Source: Aphrocallistes beatrix
Taxonomy: Eukaryota > Porifera > Hexactinellida > Sceptrulophora > Aphrocallistidae
DNA length: 64,000 nt
NCBI GenBank assembly: GCA_963281255.1
Contig: OY725488.1
Location: 868,001-932,000, forward strand
Direction: 5' to 3'
The position numbers were made by a program, and so were the translations under genes. This document shows, piece by piece, positions 1 through 10,770 of this stretch. Positions within the stretch are counted from its first letter, which is position 1, and each line of letters starts with the position of its first letter. The notes below the pieces were generated by a model. It was not told the DNA's origin. It was given only the letters and a program-made list of their open reading frames with translations, and ran no database searches.

Positions 1-384
1 TCCAAACGGAAACTTAAAAAATTATCAGGACGCTATAAAGGAATCATACATACCTAATTTGAACTCATTTCGCAGAATCAGGCCTACGGGCGTAGTGCAC
101 CGTGAGTCCGTGGGACCGTGTCGGTCCATGCAATAAGGGCATCTCCTTATATGGTATGCTATACTTAAAATAGAAGTATCATACCAACAAATTTTGGAGC
201 CCAAACCATCTCCTTACATTCGTTCAACACACACCACACCGTATATCCAATATAACCTTTGAACAAGACATAGTTGTGTACTTATAGTTTAACATTCAAA
301 ATCACTGCACATTGTCAAATATAATCTACAAAAACATAACATAACAATTGGACATATTATACCATATAATGTTACTAGTCATTG
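1..384. other. Left-edge intergenic DNA
   Basis: AT-rich sequence with no open frame I can support. It lies downstream of the stop codon of the minus-strand CARD-like gene and may contain that gene's 3' UTR. No repeat seen elsewhere in the window was recognised here. Confidence 0.4.
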
Positions 385-1104
385 TCACTTCATTAGCATA
401 AATTTGATGCACTTAGAAATCAGTTGGAGTGGTGTTACTAAAATCGCAAGTACGAAGAACAGAAGAGAGAAGAAGGATATAATAATACTTTTCTTTTGAA
501 TTTCTAGATTGTGAACATTCTTACGAAAAACATGTATGGGAAATTCTTCCTTGATGTCTTCTTTTCTTGTCAGTTCAATTATTCGGCTTTCCTTCACACA
601 CAACTCTTCAGAGCTGTGAAAAGAATCCGAATCAGGAGAAACTCGTGTCTCATTTGCGAAGACGGAAGAATCAGAATCGCTCCAATCTTCAGGAGAGTAA
701 TCAGGACATGTGCCATCATTTGTGCGGTGAATTTCTTCTTTCAGCTGATCTTCTGGTGTAATGCTCTCTCTAGCTAAGATGCCCTTTGCTAATTCTGTAT
801 GTTCACTGTAGCTTCTATCTTCGTTTAGTACTTGTAAGAAGACGTGAAATGCGACTTTCTTACTGGATAATATCCTCAACAGACGTGCGTTTTGTTTAAT
901 CCTATCAAATATTGCAGAAAGCGAACACAATTCATCCTCTTGGATCAAATTTGTTTCTAAAAGCTTTCCACTTATTTTGGAGATATTCAAATTTGAAACA
1001 ATTAAATATTCATATGTACGATAAAAATTGATTGATTGTACTTTTGCACTCATTGTATTTCTCTTGATAACTGTGTTAAATAAAAAAGCGTTGAAAGAAT
1101 TCAT
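385..1104 (-). CDS. CARD-like protein with C-terminal membrane anchor
   Basis: Single-exon frame of 239 codons. Residues about 30-110 read like a death-fold domain of the CARD type: a helix pattern ending in DRIKQNARLLRILSSKKVAF and HVFLQVLNED, then a helix with LAKGIL, matching the usual CARD order (charged helix, RLLxIL, KxxxAFxxFLxxL, LAxxL). An acidic, Ser-rich linker follows (about 115-185). A strongly hydrophobic stretch near the C-terminus (SIIISFFSLLFFVLAILVTP) is followed by a short basic tail, as in tail-anchored proteins. The order CARD, linker, C-terminal anchor is that of MAVS-type adaptors, but nothing shows orthology. The first ATG is at 1104. A second at 1053 has A at -3 and lies better placed below a TATA-like stretch at about 1115-1122, so the product could be 222 aa. 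The CARD call is by pattern only. Confidence 0.55.
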   Translation of the reverse strand: MNSFNAFLFNTVIKRNTMSAKVQSINFYRTYEYLIVSNLNISKISGKLLETNLIQEDELCSLSAIFDRIKQNARLLRILSSKKVAFHVFLQVLNEDRSYSEHTELAKGILARESITPEDQLKEEIHRTNDGTCPDYSPEDWSDSDSSVFANETRVSPDSDSFHSSEELCVKESRIIELTRKEDIKEEFPIHVFRKNVHNLEIQKKSIIISFFSLLFFVLAILVTPLQLISKCIKFMLMK

Positions 1105-1587
1105 TTGATTTCATATTTATACTATCAACTAGTGCACTGGTTACCACGCGTCTATAAAAAACATTACTGCGACTGCCATATTTGATACAACACATTTACC
1201 AAATTGCATTTTCTTAAAATGTGTCATGATAACTTTGTTTTGTTAGTAAATCTGTAGAGTTCATCTTGATAAACTTCCATTTCAGATATACGAATATGTG
1301 CAAGTCTCTTCAAGTTATTAGATTTGGAGTATCAAAGTGTCTATAATAAATATTGAGTACAAGTATATTTCGATATTTAGCTTGTTTTTCCAGAAATCTC
1401 TACAATATTGGTCTGACCAACGAGATTCAACTTTGACATAAGTATACTTGTACGTTAGGGTGATATAATCAATTAAGAAAGAAATTCCCATTTAATAGAA
1501 GGAATGCTCATATGTACTACCACACCTACATACTAATAGCTCAGCATGCCACACATAACAACTTTAAATTATTTTAATCACTATGAC

Positions 1588-1732
1588 CATAGGCGCCGAA
1601 CCCGGGGGGGCTGGGGGGGCTCAAGCCCCCCCTGGATTTGAAGATGGCCCATAGACGCAATACAAATTTTAGTGCTGAGCCCCCCTAGAACTCCAAAATT
1701 TTCCATATATTTTGAAAAGTTCGGCGCCCCTG
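1588..1732. mobile_element. Non-autonomous hAT-type element (MITE), 145 bp
   Basis: The terminal inverted repeats are CATAGGCGCCGAAC on the left and CAGGGGCGCCGAAC (reverse complement) on the right. The element is flanked by perfect 8-bp direct repeats ACTATGAC at 1580-1587 and 1733-1740. An 8-bp target duplication with CA...TG ends is the signature of the hAT superfamily. The interior is a G-run and C-run rich hairpin and carries no coding capacity. Confidence 0.85.
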
Positions 1733-2634
1733 ACTATGACTTGAGTTAATATTGAGATAGATAGTTAGTTCATACTTTGTGATTACTGCATACCAATTTG
1801 TGGACAGGGCTTGGAAAAAAGGCTGAATCCAACTCAATAAATGGCACGTAGTGGCTAACAAACTCATTCCTGGAATTTATACACACTTATCGTCGGAAAA
1901 AGTTTTGGAAAATAAATACAACATGGGGGGCCAAAACCCCAGACATTTTTCTGAATTTAGTGAAACAGGTGGATCTAAATTTGAGAATCATAAAGAACGT
2001 ATTCGATACGAAATTCAAACCAATTAAACAGTGATTTTATTCAGTGCCATGTCTACCCAGAAATTTAAAAATAGATGGGAGGGGGATAAACTTCGTAACT
2101 TTGTGTCTGAGCCTGGCCTTGAAAAGCTGATATATCTGCCATACAACATAATACACAGGTACAAAAGTATTGTCCATGTTTAACACACCACGAATGAAGT
2201 GTTGGTTGATTTTTATCAATTATAGACTGTAGAGCAAATTATTTGTTTGCATTGGATAATTAGCGGTTCAAAAGTGATATGTTATGTCTTTTGACAATAT
2301 TAAATTCGTCCAATCGCCTGAATCGACTCAGAGCGCTACTTTATCAAACCCCAAAAGTTCAAACTATCAAATATAATTGTTTAATTAATTTAGCAGGTGT
2401 GGTGTATATTTCGTTATTTTGGGTTTAATCCAAAAACAAAAGACAAATTAACAAACAAAATTGGTGGTGCAAATATGATCAGCAAACCAAATACCAACTA
2501 CGGCATCTGCCAAGCAATAGCAATTATATAGATATTCAAATTTTATTACAGTGGATAGCGATAAAAAAGTTATGTGAATATGTTCACACCTTTATATACA
2601 TACTTTCACACATTTTGACGAATTTTGAAAAATA

Positions 2635-3025
2635 TGCTAGACTGCTTCCAACGGTTGGCCTGGGCTTTTCAGGGTATACGTATATACCGTATAAAATCCG
2701 AATATCATATTTTCGAGACTATATAATTAATATTTTGTTTGTTTTTGTTTACAATAGTAACATAAAGTAAACAAATTCCAAAATATGCTAGAGACTAGCT
2801 TTTTACTGTTGATCTGTGGCTTTTAGGGGTAGAAATTTCGAATATTTTATTTTTGATCTTATATTGTTTTTTTTGCTACAATAGGTTAATAAAGTAAGCA
2901 GATTTGAAATGGATTAGTGAAAGTAATCACTATTCGGCACCTGTAGGGACTTCTGAATTTGTTGATATTCCCAGGCACCTGCAGGGCGACCCTGCAGACA
3001 CAAAGTGTTCGCTAGCCGCGCTTGT
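2635..3025 (+). repeat. Helitron/Helentron-like fragment with GC-rich tail
   Basis: AT-rich units carry the family's recurring words (AATATGCTAGA, ACGGTTGGCCTGGG, GTAAACAAATTCCAAAA). They are followed at about 2960-3025 by the GC-rich tail (GCACCTGCAGGGCGACC, CTAGCCGCGCTTGT). The same tail closes copies at 8.8, 32.5, 58.0 and 58.7 kb on this strand, and at 6.7, 30.0 and 35.3 kb on the other. Similarity between copies stops at GCTTGT, which marks the 3' end. No 5' end was found for this copy. Confidence 0.6.
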
Positions 3026-3210
3026 AAATATTATAATCTTTACGAGAGGAAAAAAAAAAATTTGAAATTTCAGGGCACCAGCATCAGATGCACTGATTAA
3101 TTCAGTAAGCTGGAATTCATTCGAAAGGATGGAAGCATAAGTAAGTAGATTTGAAAAGATTTACTCGGAGGTAGGTACGTATTCATTCACATTTTATCAT
3201 TCGGTAGAGA

Positions 3211-6200
3211 ATGGAAACACATCAAAGAGAACCAAAGTACAATTTCACACATCTGCTCACTCCTGAGGAAGGAACTGAGGCTGACCTTTCAGGAGAGAGT
3301 TCCTTCTTCCTCTCTTCTCTCCCCTCTGCAGGCGTATCATCCGGGAGGGGGACAGGTCAGGGACGGAGGGACACATTCAACTTATCCATTGGAGATACCG
3401 CCACAGCCACACCTCTGTCTCGAGGCTGTGCTGGGAGAGGAGGGAGAGGGTCTCGTCCAGTCAACAGGTTCGACCATTGCACTATCACACGTATAGTAGT
3501 AGGTGTGAGAATTGTGACTGGTGTCTAATCGGGTTTCTCCTTGTAGCAGCATAGGTCGGGGCTTCCCGTCTGGGACACGAAGTATAGGCACCGTCCCTGT
3601 CACCCCGGGACAACCTCAGACCGCAAACGTCATAGCTCTGGTAGAGGGGAGGGGACTCGCGAAGGGACAAATCGGGATGGCCAGCCTCGACTTGAAGAGT
3701 CCGGAGCTGGTTCTCTCCCAGTTCCCGGATACGCAGACGTACGCGCGTCTCCTCACCAAACTGCACATCTTGCAGCCCCTGGAGATCGTGCTGCCGGCCA
3801 CTTTATGCCAGGCGAGTGCTCCATTAGCAGCTGCTGCTGCTCCTGACAGCTGAGCTTACCGGTCTCGCTATCCACAGGACACCGCACTCATCGCAGGAGC
3901 TCAGGCCGGGACAGGAGCAGGTGCCATCAACAACCTGTACGCCCTCCTGGCCGATCAGTTCCCCAGCACCAACGTCGCTTCCGTACAGCGCAAGTATTTC
4001 AATGAAGCGAAGGGAGAGGAGATGCTCAGCTGTCTGTGCGTCCCTGAGTTCAGCAGTGTGCTGGAGATTGAGCTGGCCGGGAAGTACTACTGCCTCGCCT
4101 GTGCTGCGGCTCTCCTCAACTACATCGAGTTCATCCAGAACATTTCCTTCGCCAGAGCAACGCTCAAGCTCTCTTTCCGAGGAAGCGACCAGACGGTGAT
4201 GATAGACGCAAGCACGGCCAAACACCTGGAGCTGATCGTGAATGCGCAACAGCCTCGAAACGGTCGCGGCCTCAGTCTGTTCAGCGTCCTCAACCACACG
4301 AAGACAGGGCCCGGCGCCCAGATGCTACGCTCCAACCTGCTCCAGCCGCCCTGCTGCAGAGAGACGGTGGAGATGAGACTGGACTGCGTGGGGGAGCTCA
4401 CGGAGAAACCAGACACCTTCTTTGCGTTACAAGGCGTATTGGCCAGGTCAGTGACTCCTGTCAAATCCTTCCCGCTCACTCACTCTGTCTCTGTTTGAGA
4501 AAGGATTGAATGAGAGAGTTGAGTGAGTTAGTAAGAATAGTTTGTAACTAGGATAATCGACGTTAACCGTCTATTGGGACCTGCCATCCAGATCCCACGG
4601 GAGGAGAGTATCAGGACATCTGAGTGGAAGATCAGCTACATCATCCAGCTGAAGCATGTGCTGGAGCTGGTGCACCCCCTCAGAAGGTGCATGCAGGAGT
4701 GCGAGTCCCCCCTAACCAAGGCTTACTTCCAGGGACTGTCTGACTCCAGATTCGAGGCCCTCTTGGAGAATATCAGCAATGTCAGTAGGGGGATCGGCCC
4801 AGCTATACTGCCTACCTGCTGACTATACTACTGTGTGTAGGTGGTGCATGATGATACACGCTACACAAAAGGCACACTCAACATGCGCACTCAAAAGTGC
4901 TTCGCAGTGAAGCCAGGTATCAATGGCATGCTGGACGTCGCAAGGAGGACGTACACCGAGATAGTCGACGACATCAGCTCCAAGATAAGGAGCTACGCCG
5001 AGCAGACTCAGCTGCCTATGCGCTCTGCTTTCTCCTCTGCCAAGGACTTCCACATTCAGTTGCAGCTGGCACCTGGGACCTCCGAGGTAGCGGCCCTGCC
5101 TCCTCACTTCATAAAGGTGAGTCGGAGCAAGAACAGACTTCTGTTCACGACGCAAGAGCTGATCCACTACAACAATCGGGTGAAGGAGAGTCTGAATGAG
5201 ATCTACCTCATGACCAACCTCGTGCTGTCCAGCCTGATGGAGGGGATAAGAGCTGATATCGGTGAGTGAGATAGAGACACTGTTACACCCTACTCCTACC
5301 ACACTGCCACTTGTTATCTCTCTCTCTCTCCTCTCAAGGCTGTCTCTACAAACTGGCAGAGTGCGTTGCCACCATGGACATGCTGGTCTCTCTCGCTCAC
5401 TTCTGCACACTCGGCAGCTACGTGCGGCCGGAGTTCACGGACACCCTGGCTGTCAAGCAGAGCAGACACCCCATCCTAGACAAGACCCTCTCCCACACCT
5501 TCGTACCCAACAACATCTACGCTTCCAACGACACCCGTCTCTCAGTGATCACAGGACCCAACATGAGCGGGAAGTCCACCTATCTGTGCCAGATCGCCCT
5601 CTTGCAGGTCCTGGCTCAGATCGGCTGTTTCGTGCCGGCAGAGTACGCCTCCTTCCCACTGACCAACCACATCTTCACGCGGATGGGCAGCTGTGACGAC
5701 ATCGAGACGAACACGTCTACGTTCAGCCAGGAGATGAAGGAGGTGAACTACATCCTCCAGAACGTGAGCGACCGCTCTCTCGTCCTGCTGGACGAGCTGG
5801 GTAGGGGCACCAGCAGCCTGGAGGGTGCAGGGCTGTGTCAGGCGGTTTGTGAGAAGTTACTCTCTACGCGGGCTTGTGTCTTCCTCGTCACGCACTACGC
5901 TCACCTCACAGACCTGGCCTCTCTCTACCCCACAGTGGAGAACTACTTCTTCCAGGTCTGTCCTCTGTCTCCCTGTCACTTGCACTCGTCAGGTCTGTTT
6001 TTCATTCTTGTGTGTGTCTAGGTCCAGCACTCTCTGTCTGAGCAGCAGCAGTCAGGAGAGTCTCGTTCCATCGTCAGCACTCACATTCTCAGCAAAGGCA
6101 AGTGCGAGGAGAAGTATTATGGACTTCGATTGGCAGAACTCACTTCTATTCCGCATGCGATTATCTCAGAAGCGAGAAAAACCGCAGAGTTGGTGGGACA

Positions 6201-6378
6201 GAGACAACGAATGAGTCGTGAACAGACTAGCAAGGCACAGGAAGAGATGCTCATATTCAGATTAGCTCACAAACTCCTTCAGACAGCTTCGAACTCGAAG
6301 TTAGATAATGGCACACTCTCCTCCTACCTGTCCAGCTTGAAGCAGGGATACCTCACTGAATTGCAATCTCTCCACTGA
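3211..6378 (+). CDS. MSH4: MutS homolog 4 (meiotic crossover factor)
   Basis: MSH4 pairs with MSH5 in a meiosis-specific MutS-gamma clamp that stabilises recombination intermediates; it is not a mismatch-repair enzyme. Exons read in frame are 3211-3467, 3547-3811, 3878-4446, 4552-4780, 4841-5261, 5339-5955 and 6022-6378. They total 904 aa, close to the usual ~930. The exon 1 boundary is the least certain part, because its donor CAG|GTTCGA is weak and an alternative acceptor exists at 3331. Visible features are the conserved start [18 protein letters not shown], the middle lever/clamp region ([22 protein letters not shown]), Walker [11 protein letters not shown], Walker [14 protein letters not shown] and the C-terminal helix-turn-helix segment. 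The introns are 60-105 bp, and intron 2 (3812-3877) appears to be GC-AG. A decayed copy of the last exon lies at 55.8-56.1 kb on the other strand. Confidence 0.93.
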
Positions 6379-6730
6379 TACCTTGCCTTACTATGTGTGA
6401 TGCTTTGTTTGGTATTGAGATACCTTGAGTTAATTGTTCAGTGTTATATGCTTAATTGAATGATGTGCGTATGCGATAGTCTAATTATGAATACAACACG
6501 TTAACACAGGAAATGAGCACCTGTCATGACACAAATAGTCTTCCGTATGGTTGACCTAGCCGAATTAACTAGGGATTGTCCTTAGTAATGTCCACCAAAA
6601 CTGTTAACTCCTTGTTTAGTTTTATTAGGTAAATAACGAGGGATTCTAGCTATCAGTACCAAAAATAAAATTTCAATGTCATACGAAATGTTGATATTCG
6701 ATTACAAGTAACTTACAGATATCATATTAT

Positions 6731-6822
6731 ACAAGAGCGCTTCGCTTGCTTGCGCTGCGTGGCTGGCGGACACAAAGTGTTCTCCGAAGGCGCCCTTTGG
6801 GCGCCTGTGGTCACATTGATTA
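6731..6822 (-). repeat. GC-rich 3' tail of Helitron/Helentron-like family
   Basis: On the minus strand the segment reads GGCGCCCAAAGGGCGCC, then GCGCAAGCAAGCGAAGCGC and CTTGT. This is the same palindrome-rich tail as at 58.7 kb. It appears as a tail only; the AT-rich body of the family is not evident beside it, so this is probably a truncated copy. Confidence 0.6.
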
Positions 6823-7079
6823 ATTATAAGGGAAATAACATCTCTAAATACGTCTGTCCTACTGTTATAATCGATATCGCACGAAAAATCACCAAAATTA
6901 TCAATTTTTAAAATTTTGATGAGTAATGATGACATCATAACAAAGTGATGAGTCATCCTTTTTTGATGATAGTGAAACGTGTAGCTTTCTATGACTGGCA
7001 GTTTCTTCAATCAATTCGTTACAGGAATTAACCATGCAGTTAACCATGCAGTTAACCATACAGAATAGGCATTGGAAAC

Positions 7080-7990
7080 TACATATGTAGCTACACGTGT
7101 AGCTACATGTGTAGCTACACGTGTAGCTACATGTGTAGCTACATGTGTAGCTACATGTGTAGCTACATGTGTAGCCACATGTGTAGCTACACGTGTAGCT
7201 ACATGTGTAGCTACATGTGTAGCTACACGTGTAGCTACATGTGTAGCTACATGTGTAGCCACATGTGTAGCTACATGTGTAGCTACACGTGTAGCTACAT
7301 GTGTAGCTACATGTGTAGCTACATGTGTAGCCACATGTGTAGCTACACGTGTAGCTACATGTGTAGCTATATGTGTAGCTACATGTGTAGCTACATGTGT
7401 AGCCACATGTGTAGCTACACGTGTAGCTACATGTGTAGCTACATGTGTAGCTACACGTGTAGCTACATGTGTAGCTACATGTGTAGCTACATGTGTAGCC
7501 ACATGTGTAGCTACACGTGTAGCTACATGTGTAGCTACATGTGTAGCTACACGTGTAGCTACACGTGTAGCTACATGTGTAGCTACATGTGTAGCCACAT
7601 GTGTAGCTACATGTGTAGCTATATGTGTAGCTACATGTGTAGCTACATGTGTAGCCACATGTGTAGCTACACGTGTAGCTACATGTGTAGCTACATGTGT
7701 AGCTACACGTGTAGCTACATGTGTAGCTACATGTGTAGCCACATGTGTAGCTACACGTGTAGCTACATGTGTAGCTACATGTGTAGCTACATGTGTAGCC
7801 ACATGTGTAGCTACACGTGTAGCTACATGTGTAGCTACACGTGTAGCTACATGTGTAGCTACATGTGTAGCTACATGTGTAGCTACACGTGTAGCTACAT
7901 GTGTAGCTACATGTGTAGCTACATGTGTAGCCACATGTGTAGCTACATGTGTAGCCACATGTGTAGCTACATATGTAGCTACATACATAT
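7080..7990. repeat. 12-bp palindromic satellite, about 75 units
   Basis: Tandem copies of GTAGCTACATGT with few variants (ACACGT for ACATGT, GTAGCCAC for GTAGCTAC, and rare GCTATATG). The unit is two interlocked palindromes, GTAGCTAC and ACATGT. Because 12 is a multiple of three and the unit has no stop codon in most frames, several overlapping open frames of about 300 codons arise on both strands. They encode only VATH/VATC- or CSYM-type repeats and are not genes. Confidence 0.95.
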
Positions 7991-8704
7991 GTATAAATGC
8001 ATTGGAAATGTCTGATATTATATTCTAACAGGTGACAGTAGTCTAGAAAACGATTCTAACAAGTGACACTAGTCTAGAAAAACGATTCTAACAAGTGACA
8101 GTTGAGATAATTCAAACAAATGACAACTTCAAAATTCTAACAAATGCAGGCACCTCATCCATTCGGCTATTACCGCATCCTTGGTTATTTTACTGTGAGG
8201 CATTATTAGAGTAGGCTATGTATATACATATACAATACCCAATGGAACCATCCCTCTTCCAACATGAAGGCCGTAGTGGAGGAGATAATCAGATTATTTC
8301 CATCATAAACAATGTTACAAGGAACATATGTAATATGCGAGTGGAATTCAACTGGCATCGGTAGTTCTGTATTCTCTTCACGCCAGTGGATGTTATGAAC
8401 TCCGCAAATCCTTGGTGTCCTGAGCCACAAGTATTTTAACAGTTTGTGTTAAGTCTTAAGGCCTTAGTTATGTATACAGTGTTGAAAAGTACGGAAGACT
8501 TGGATGGTATCCGATTACTTTTTCCAATCATCAGCAGTCCCTGGAAAGCCACAGGCAAACATTAGGTAAAATAGTAGGGAGATAGCATCTCAAGGTATCA
8601 GGTATCTGGATGATCAATGGCATGTCTACTTACGTGCAAAAAAGCAAATACTAGATCATCAGGACGAATATGAGGGACGAGATGGTTTAATTTATGCATT
8701 CGTG

Positions 8705-8810
8705 ATGGGCCTCTGAATTCTTTGATATTTCCGGGCGCCCGCAGGGCGACTCTGCAGACACAAAGTGCTTGCTAGCCGCGATATGTAAGTACGCGAAGCA
8801 CGCTGTCTAA
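8705..8810 (+). repeat. GC-rich 3' tail of Helitron/Helentron-like family
   Basis: It shares CTTCTGAATTC-like lead-in, GGGCGCCCGCAGGGCGACTC and GCTAGCCGCG with the copies near 3.0 and 32.5 kb. It is degenerate after that (TACGCGAAGCACGCTGTC). The AT-rich body is missing, and the copy sits about 250 bp upstream of the caspase-NHL start codon. Confidence 0.55.
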
Positions 8811-8960
8811 GAATATTATTAAGTACAGCTGATCTTGTAATCTCACACCAGGTATATTTCTAGCCTCAATGTAGTCAACGAACATACGTATAGTCACGTG
8901 AAGGTTCCTAGATTAGCTAGAGAGCTTAAATTTCATTAGTTACCTACTGTAGAACTTGCG

Positions 8961-8970
8961 TATATAAAAT
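8961..8970 (+). promoter_or_regulatory. TATA-like element upstream of caspase-NHL gene
   Basis: TATATAAAAT lies 97-106 bp before the ATG at 9067, a reasonable distance for a TATA box with a short 5' leader. It supports a single-exon gene starting here. The sequence is AT-rich, so a chance match is possible. Confidence 0.35.
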
Positions 8971-9066
8971 AAATTATATTTATTCAAGCCAGTGTACATT
9001 TATAGTGTATAGAATATTTCTTTCAACCTTCATAATAATTTGGCACAATCAAATATACTCATAGAA

Positions 9067-10770
9067 ATGAATGAATTTGTGGAAAAGGAGCAATACCCAC
9101 TGAGTCGTACACGTCGTGGTATTGGAGTGATAATAGTCAATATTTTTGAGAAACACGACACGTACAAACGAGATGGAGCTGGTTACGAGGTCGATAAATT
9201 ATCAGAACTCTTCACCGAGATGGGACTCGAAGTTAGAGTACACATAGAAAAAACTAGAAATGAAATGGTAAAAATATTGAAAGATGTTTCAGGTGAAGCG
9301 CGACTGAAAACCGACTCCATGATCGCTGTTGCTATCAGCTCCCACGGATGTGAAGAAGGGTTGTTAGGAATTAACGTGGAAAAACGAATTGAATGGACGA
9401 ATCAAGCTAAGATTTACAATGGTGAAGAGGATACTATTTCTCAAGATGATATTAAAACCTTCTTCAATGGAAAAAATTGCTCAGCTCTTTCGGAAAAACC
9501 CAAATTACTCCTGTTGAACGGTTGTCGGGGACGTGGGAAAGAAGATTTGTTAAAATCTGATGTTGTTCCTCCAACAATACTCAAAGAACCTCCCAAAAAG
9601 ATAGCGACAACCTGGTCCGATTTCTTCATTATGTACTCTTGCCAGCCAGGAATGGAGTCTATCCGGAATGTCAAGTTGGGATCGCTGTTTATCGACGTGC
9701 TCTTATCAACCTATAAAACTCGGGCTACAGACCTACCGTTAGAAATGTTACTCCCAATTGTAAATCGTGAGTTGATGAACGCCTGCGATAGTGGAAAAGT
9801 GGAGATTCAAATGCAATGTTGCATTTGGGAATCCTCTTGTACCTCATTTCTCAAAATCCCTCCTATCAGCAGCACTTCTAAAATAGTCCCAGGTGTGCCT
9901 ACTACAGACCACATGGAACTGGTGTGGGCCACTGTCACGAAGGGTACGAAGGGTACACAGGGTCCCAATCAGATGAGTAACCCACAAGGACTGACCATCA
10001 CACCTTCCGGGGAAATTTACATCACTGATCCGGCTGCTCAATGCATTTGGGCCTATTCAACGGATGGAGAACCGATGTACCAGGATGTCAAACCGAAAGA
10101 ATACAAACAACTCGTCATCGAAAACCTCGGACTGAAGTACGCGTGGGGAGTCTGTGTTTTTAAGAATTTCCTCTTCGTGTCCTGCTCACTAGCAATAACC
10201 AAGTTCTGCCTACTAACGGGAGCACTAAAGACTCATAAAATCCACAGCTTCCCCATTACTGGTTTGGACATCGATCCGTCTGGGATAATTTACTTGTGCG
10301 AGCGTCAGAGTTGTAATGTGATACTCCTAGACCAGGATCTAAACGTCAAGGACAGGATCAAACTGGCCCCCTCCTTAAATCCGGCCAAGGACCGTCTAAT
10401 GGACATCAAGGTGTTAGGGCAAGAGATGTACGTACTCGTAAAAAACAGTGACCATACCATCCAAATATTCGATGTGAAAGGAACACACCTAAAAGACCTT
10501 GTCTCCAAGGATTTTCTTCGTGAATCTCACTTCTTCACCATTAACAGGACGAACAAGTGCATCTATGCTGGAGATTTTAAAACAAACGAACTGAAAGCAT
10601 TCGACCAAAACGGGACGCTGCTGTACAAAACAGGCCAGCAAGGCGATGCACGTGGCGACATTACAACGCCGAATGGAATCGATCTGACTGCCCAAGGAGA
10701 AGTTGTAGTCGTGTGCTCCGATAAGAAGCAATTCATGCTACAGAGCTTCCAGGCCCATTACGACATGTGA
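9067..10770 (+). CDS. Caspase fused to C-terminal NHL beta-propeller
   Basis: Single exon, 567 aa. Residues about 15-155 are a caspase p20 domain with RGIGVIIVN, a conserved Arg in YKRDGAG, the catalytic His in AISSHGCEEG (about His93) and the catalytic Cys in LLNGCRGRG (about Cys153; the usual QACRG is NGCRG). Residues about 183-225 are the p10 part (WSDFFIMYSCQPG, then SIRNVKLGSLF) keeping the substrate-binding RN. There is no N-terminal prodomain. The region from about residue 295 to the end is an NHL-type propeller (MSNPQGLTITPSGEIYITD and further blades, ending TTPNGIDLTAQGEVVVVCSD). Both catalytic residues are present, so it is probably an Asp-specific protease; the propeller presumably binds a regulator or substrate. 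A second such gene lies at the right edge. An in-frame TTG upstream (9040) was rejected as a start. Confidence 0.88.
   Translation: MNEFVEKEQYPLSRTRRGIGVIIVNIFEKHDTYKRDGAGYEVDKLSELFTEMGLEVRVHIEKTRNEMVKILKDVSGEARLKTDSMIAVAISSHGCEEGLLGINVEKRIEWTNQAKIYNGEEDTISQDDIKTFFNGKNCSALSEKPKLLLLNGCRGRGKEDLLKSDVVPPTILKEPPKKIATTWSDFFIMYSCQPGMESIRNVKLGSLFIDVLLSTYKTRATDLPLEMLLPIVNRELMNACDSGKVEIQMQCCIWESSCTSFLKIPPISSTSKIVPGVPTTDHMELVWATVTKGTKGTQGPNQMSNPQGLTITPSGEIYITDPAAQCIWAYSTDGEPMYQDVKPKEYKQLVIENLGLKYAWGVCVFKNFLFVSCSLAITKFCLLTGALKTHKIHSFPITGLDIDPSGIIYLCERQSCNVILLDQDLNVKDRIKLAPSLNPAKDRLMDIKVLGQEMYVLVKNSDHTIQIFDVKGTHLKDLVSKDFLRESHFFTINRTNKCIYAGDFKTNELKAFDQNGTLLYKTGQQGDARGDITTPNGIDLTAQGEVVVVCSDKKQFMLQSFQAHYDM

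Larger units (their letters stand above)
1105..3210. other. Intergenic region with mobile-element remnants
   Basis: No supported gene. It holds a hAT-type MITE (1588-1732) and a Helitron/Helentron-like fragment (about 2635-3025), annotated separately. The rest is AT-rich with no convincing frame; the small frames present lack ATG starts or recognisable content. Confidence 0.5.
6379..9066. other. Intergenic region dominated by repeats
   Basis: It contains an inverted GC-rich element tail (6731-6822), the 12-bp satellite (about 7080-7990), a few degenerate ~30-bp repeats with ATTCTAACAAGTGACA (about 8025-8145), another GC-rich tail (about 8705-8810) and the presumed promoter of the caspase-NHL gene. 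The remaining sequence has no supported gene. A short minus-strand frame at 8206-8430 has no ATG. Confidence 0.55.

Noticed and set aside
7011-8028. Three overlapping open frames of 300+ codons on both strands (VATH/VATC and CSYM repeats)
   Set aside because: They are by-products of the 12-bp satellite, whose unit has no stop codon in these frames. The same DNA is open on both strands and nothing else supports a protein.
8206-8430. Minus-strand 74-codon frame with protein-like composition
   Set aside because: No ATG start, no splice context, no recognised family; lies between repeats. Could be a gene relic but cannot be supported.
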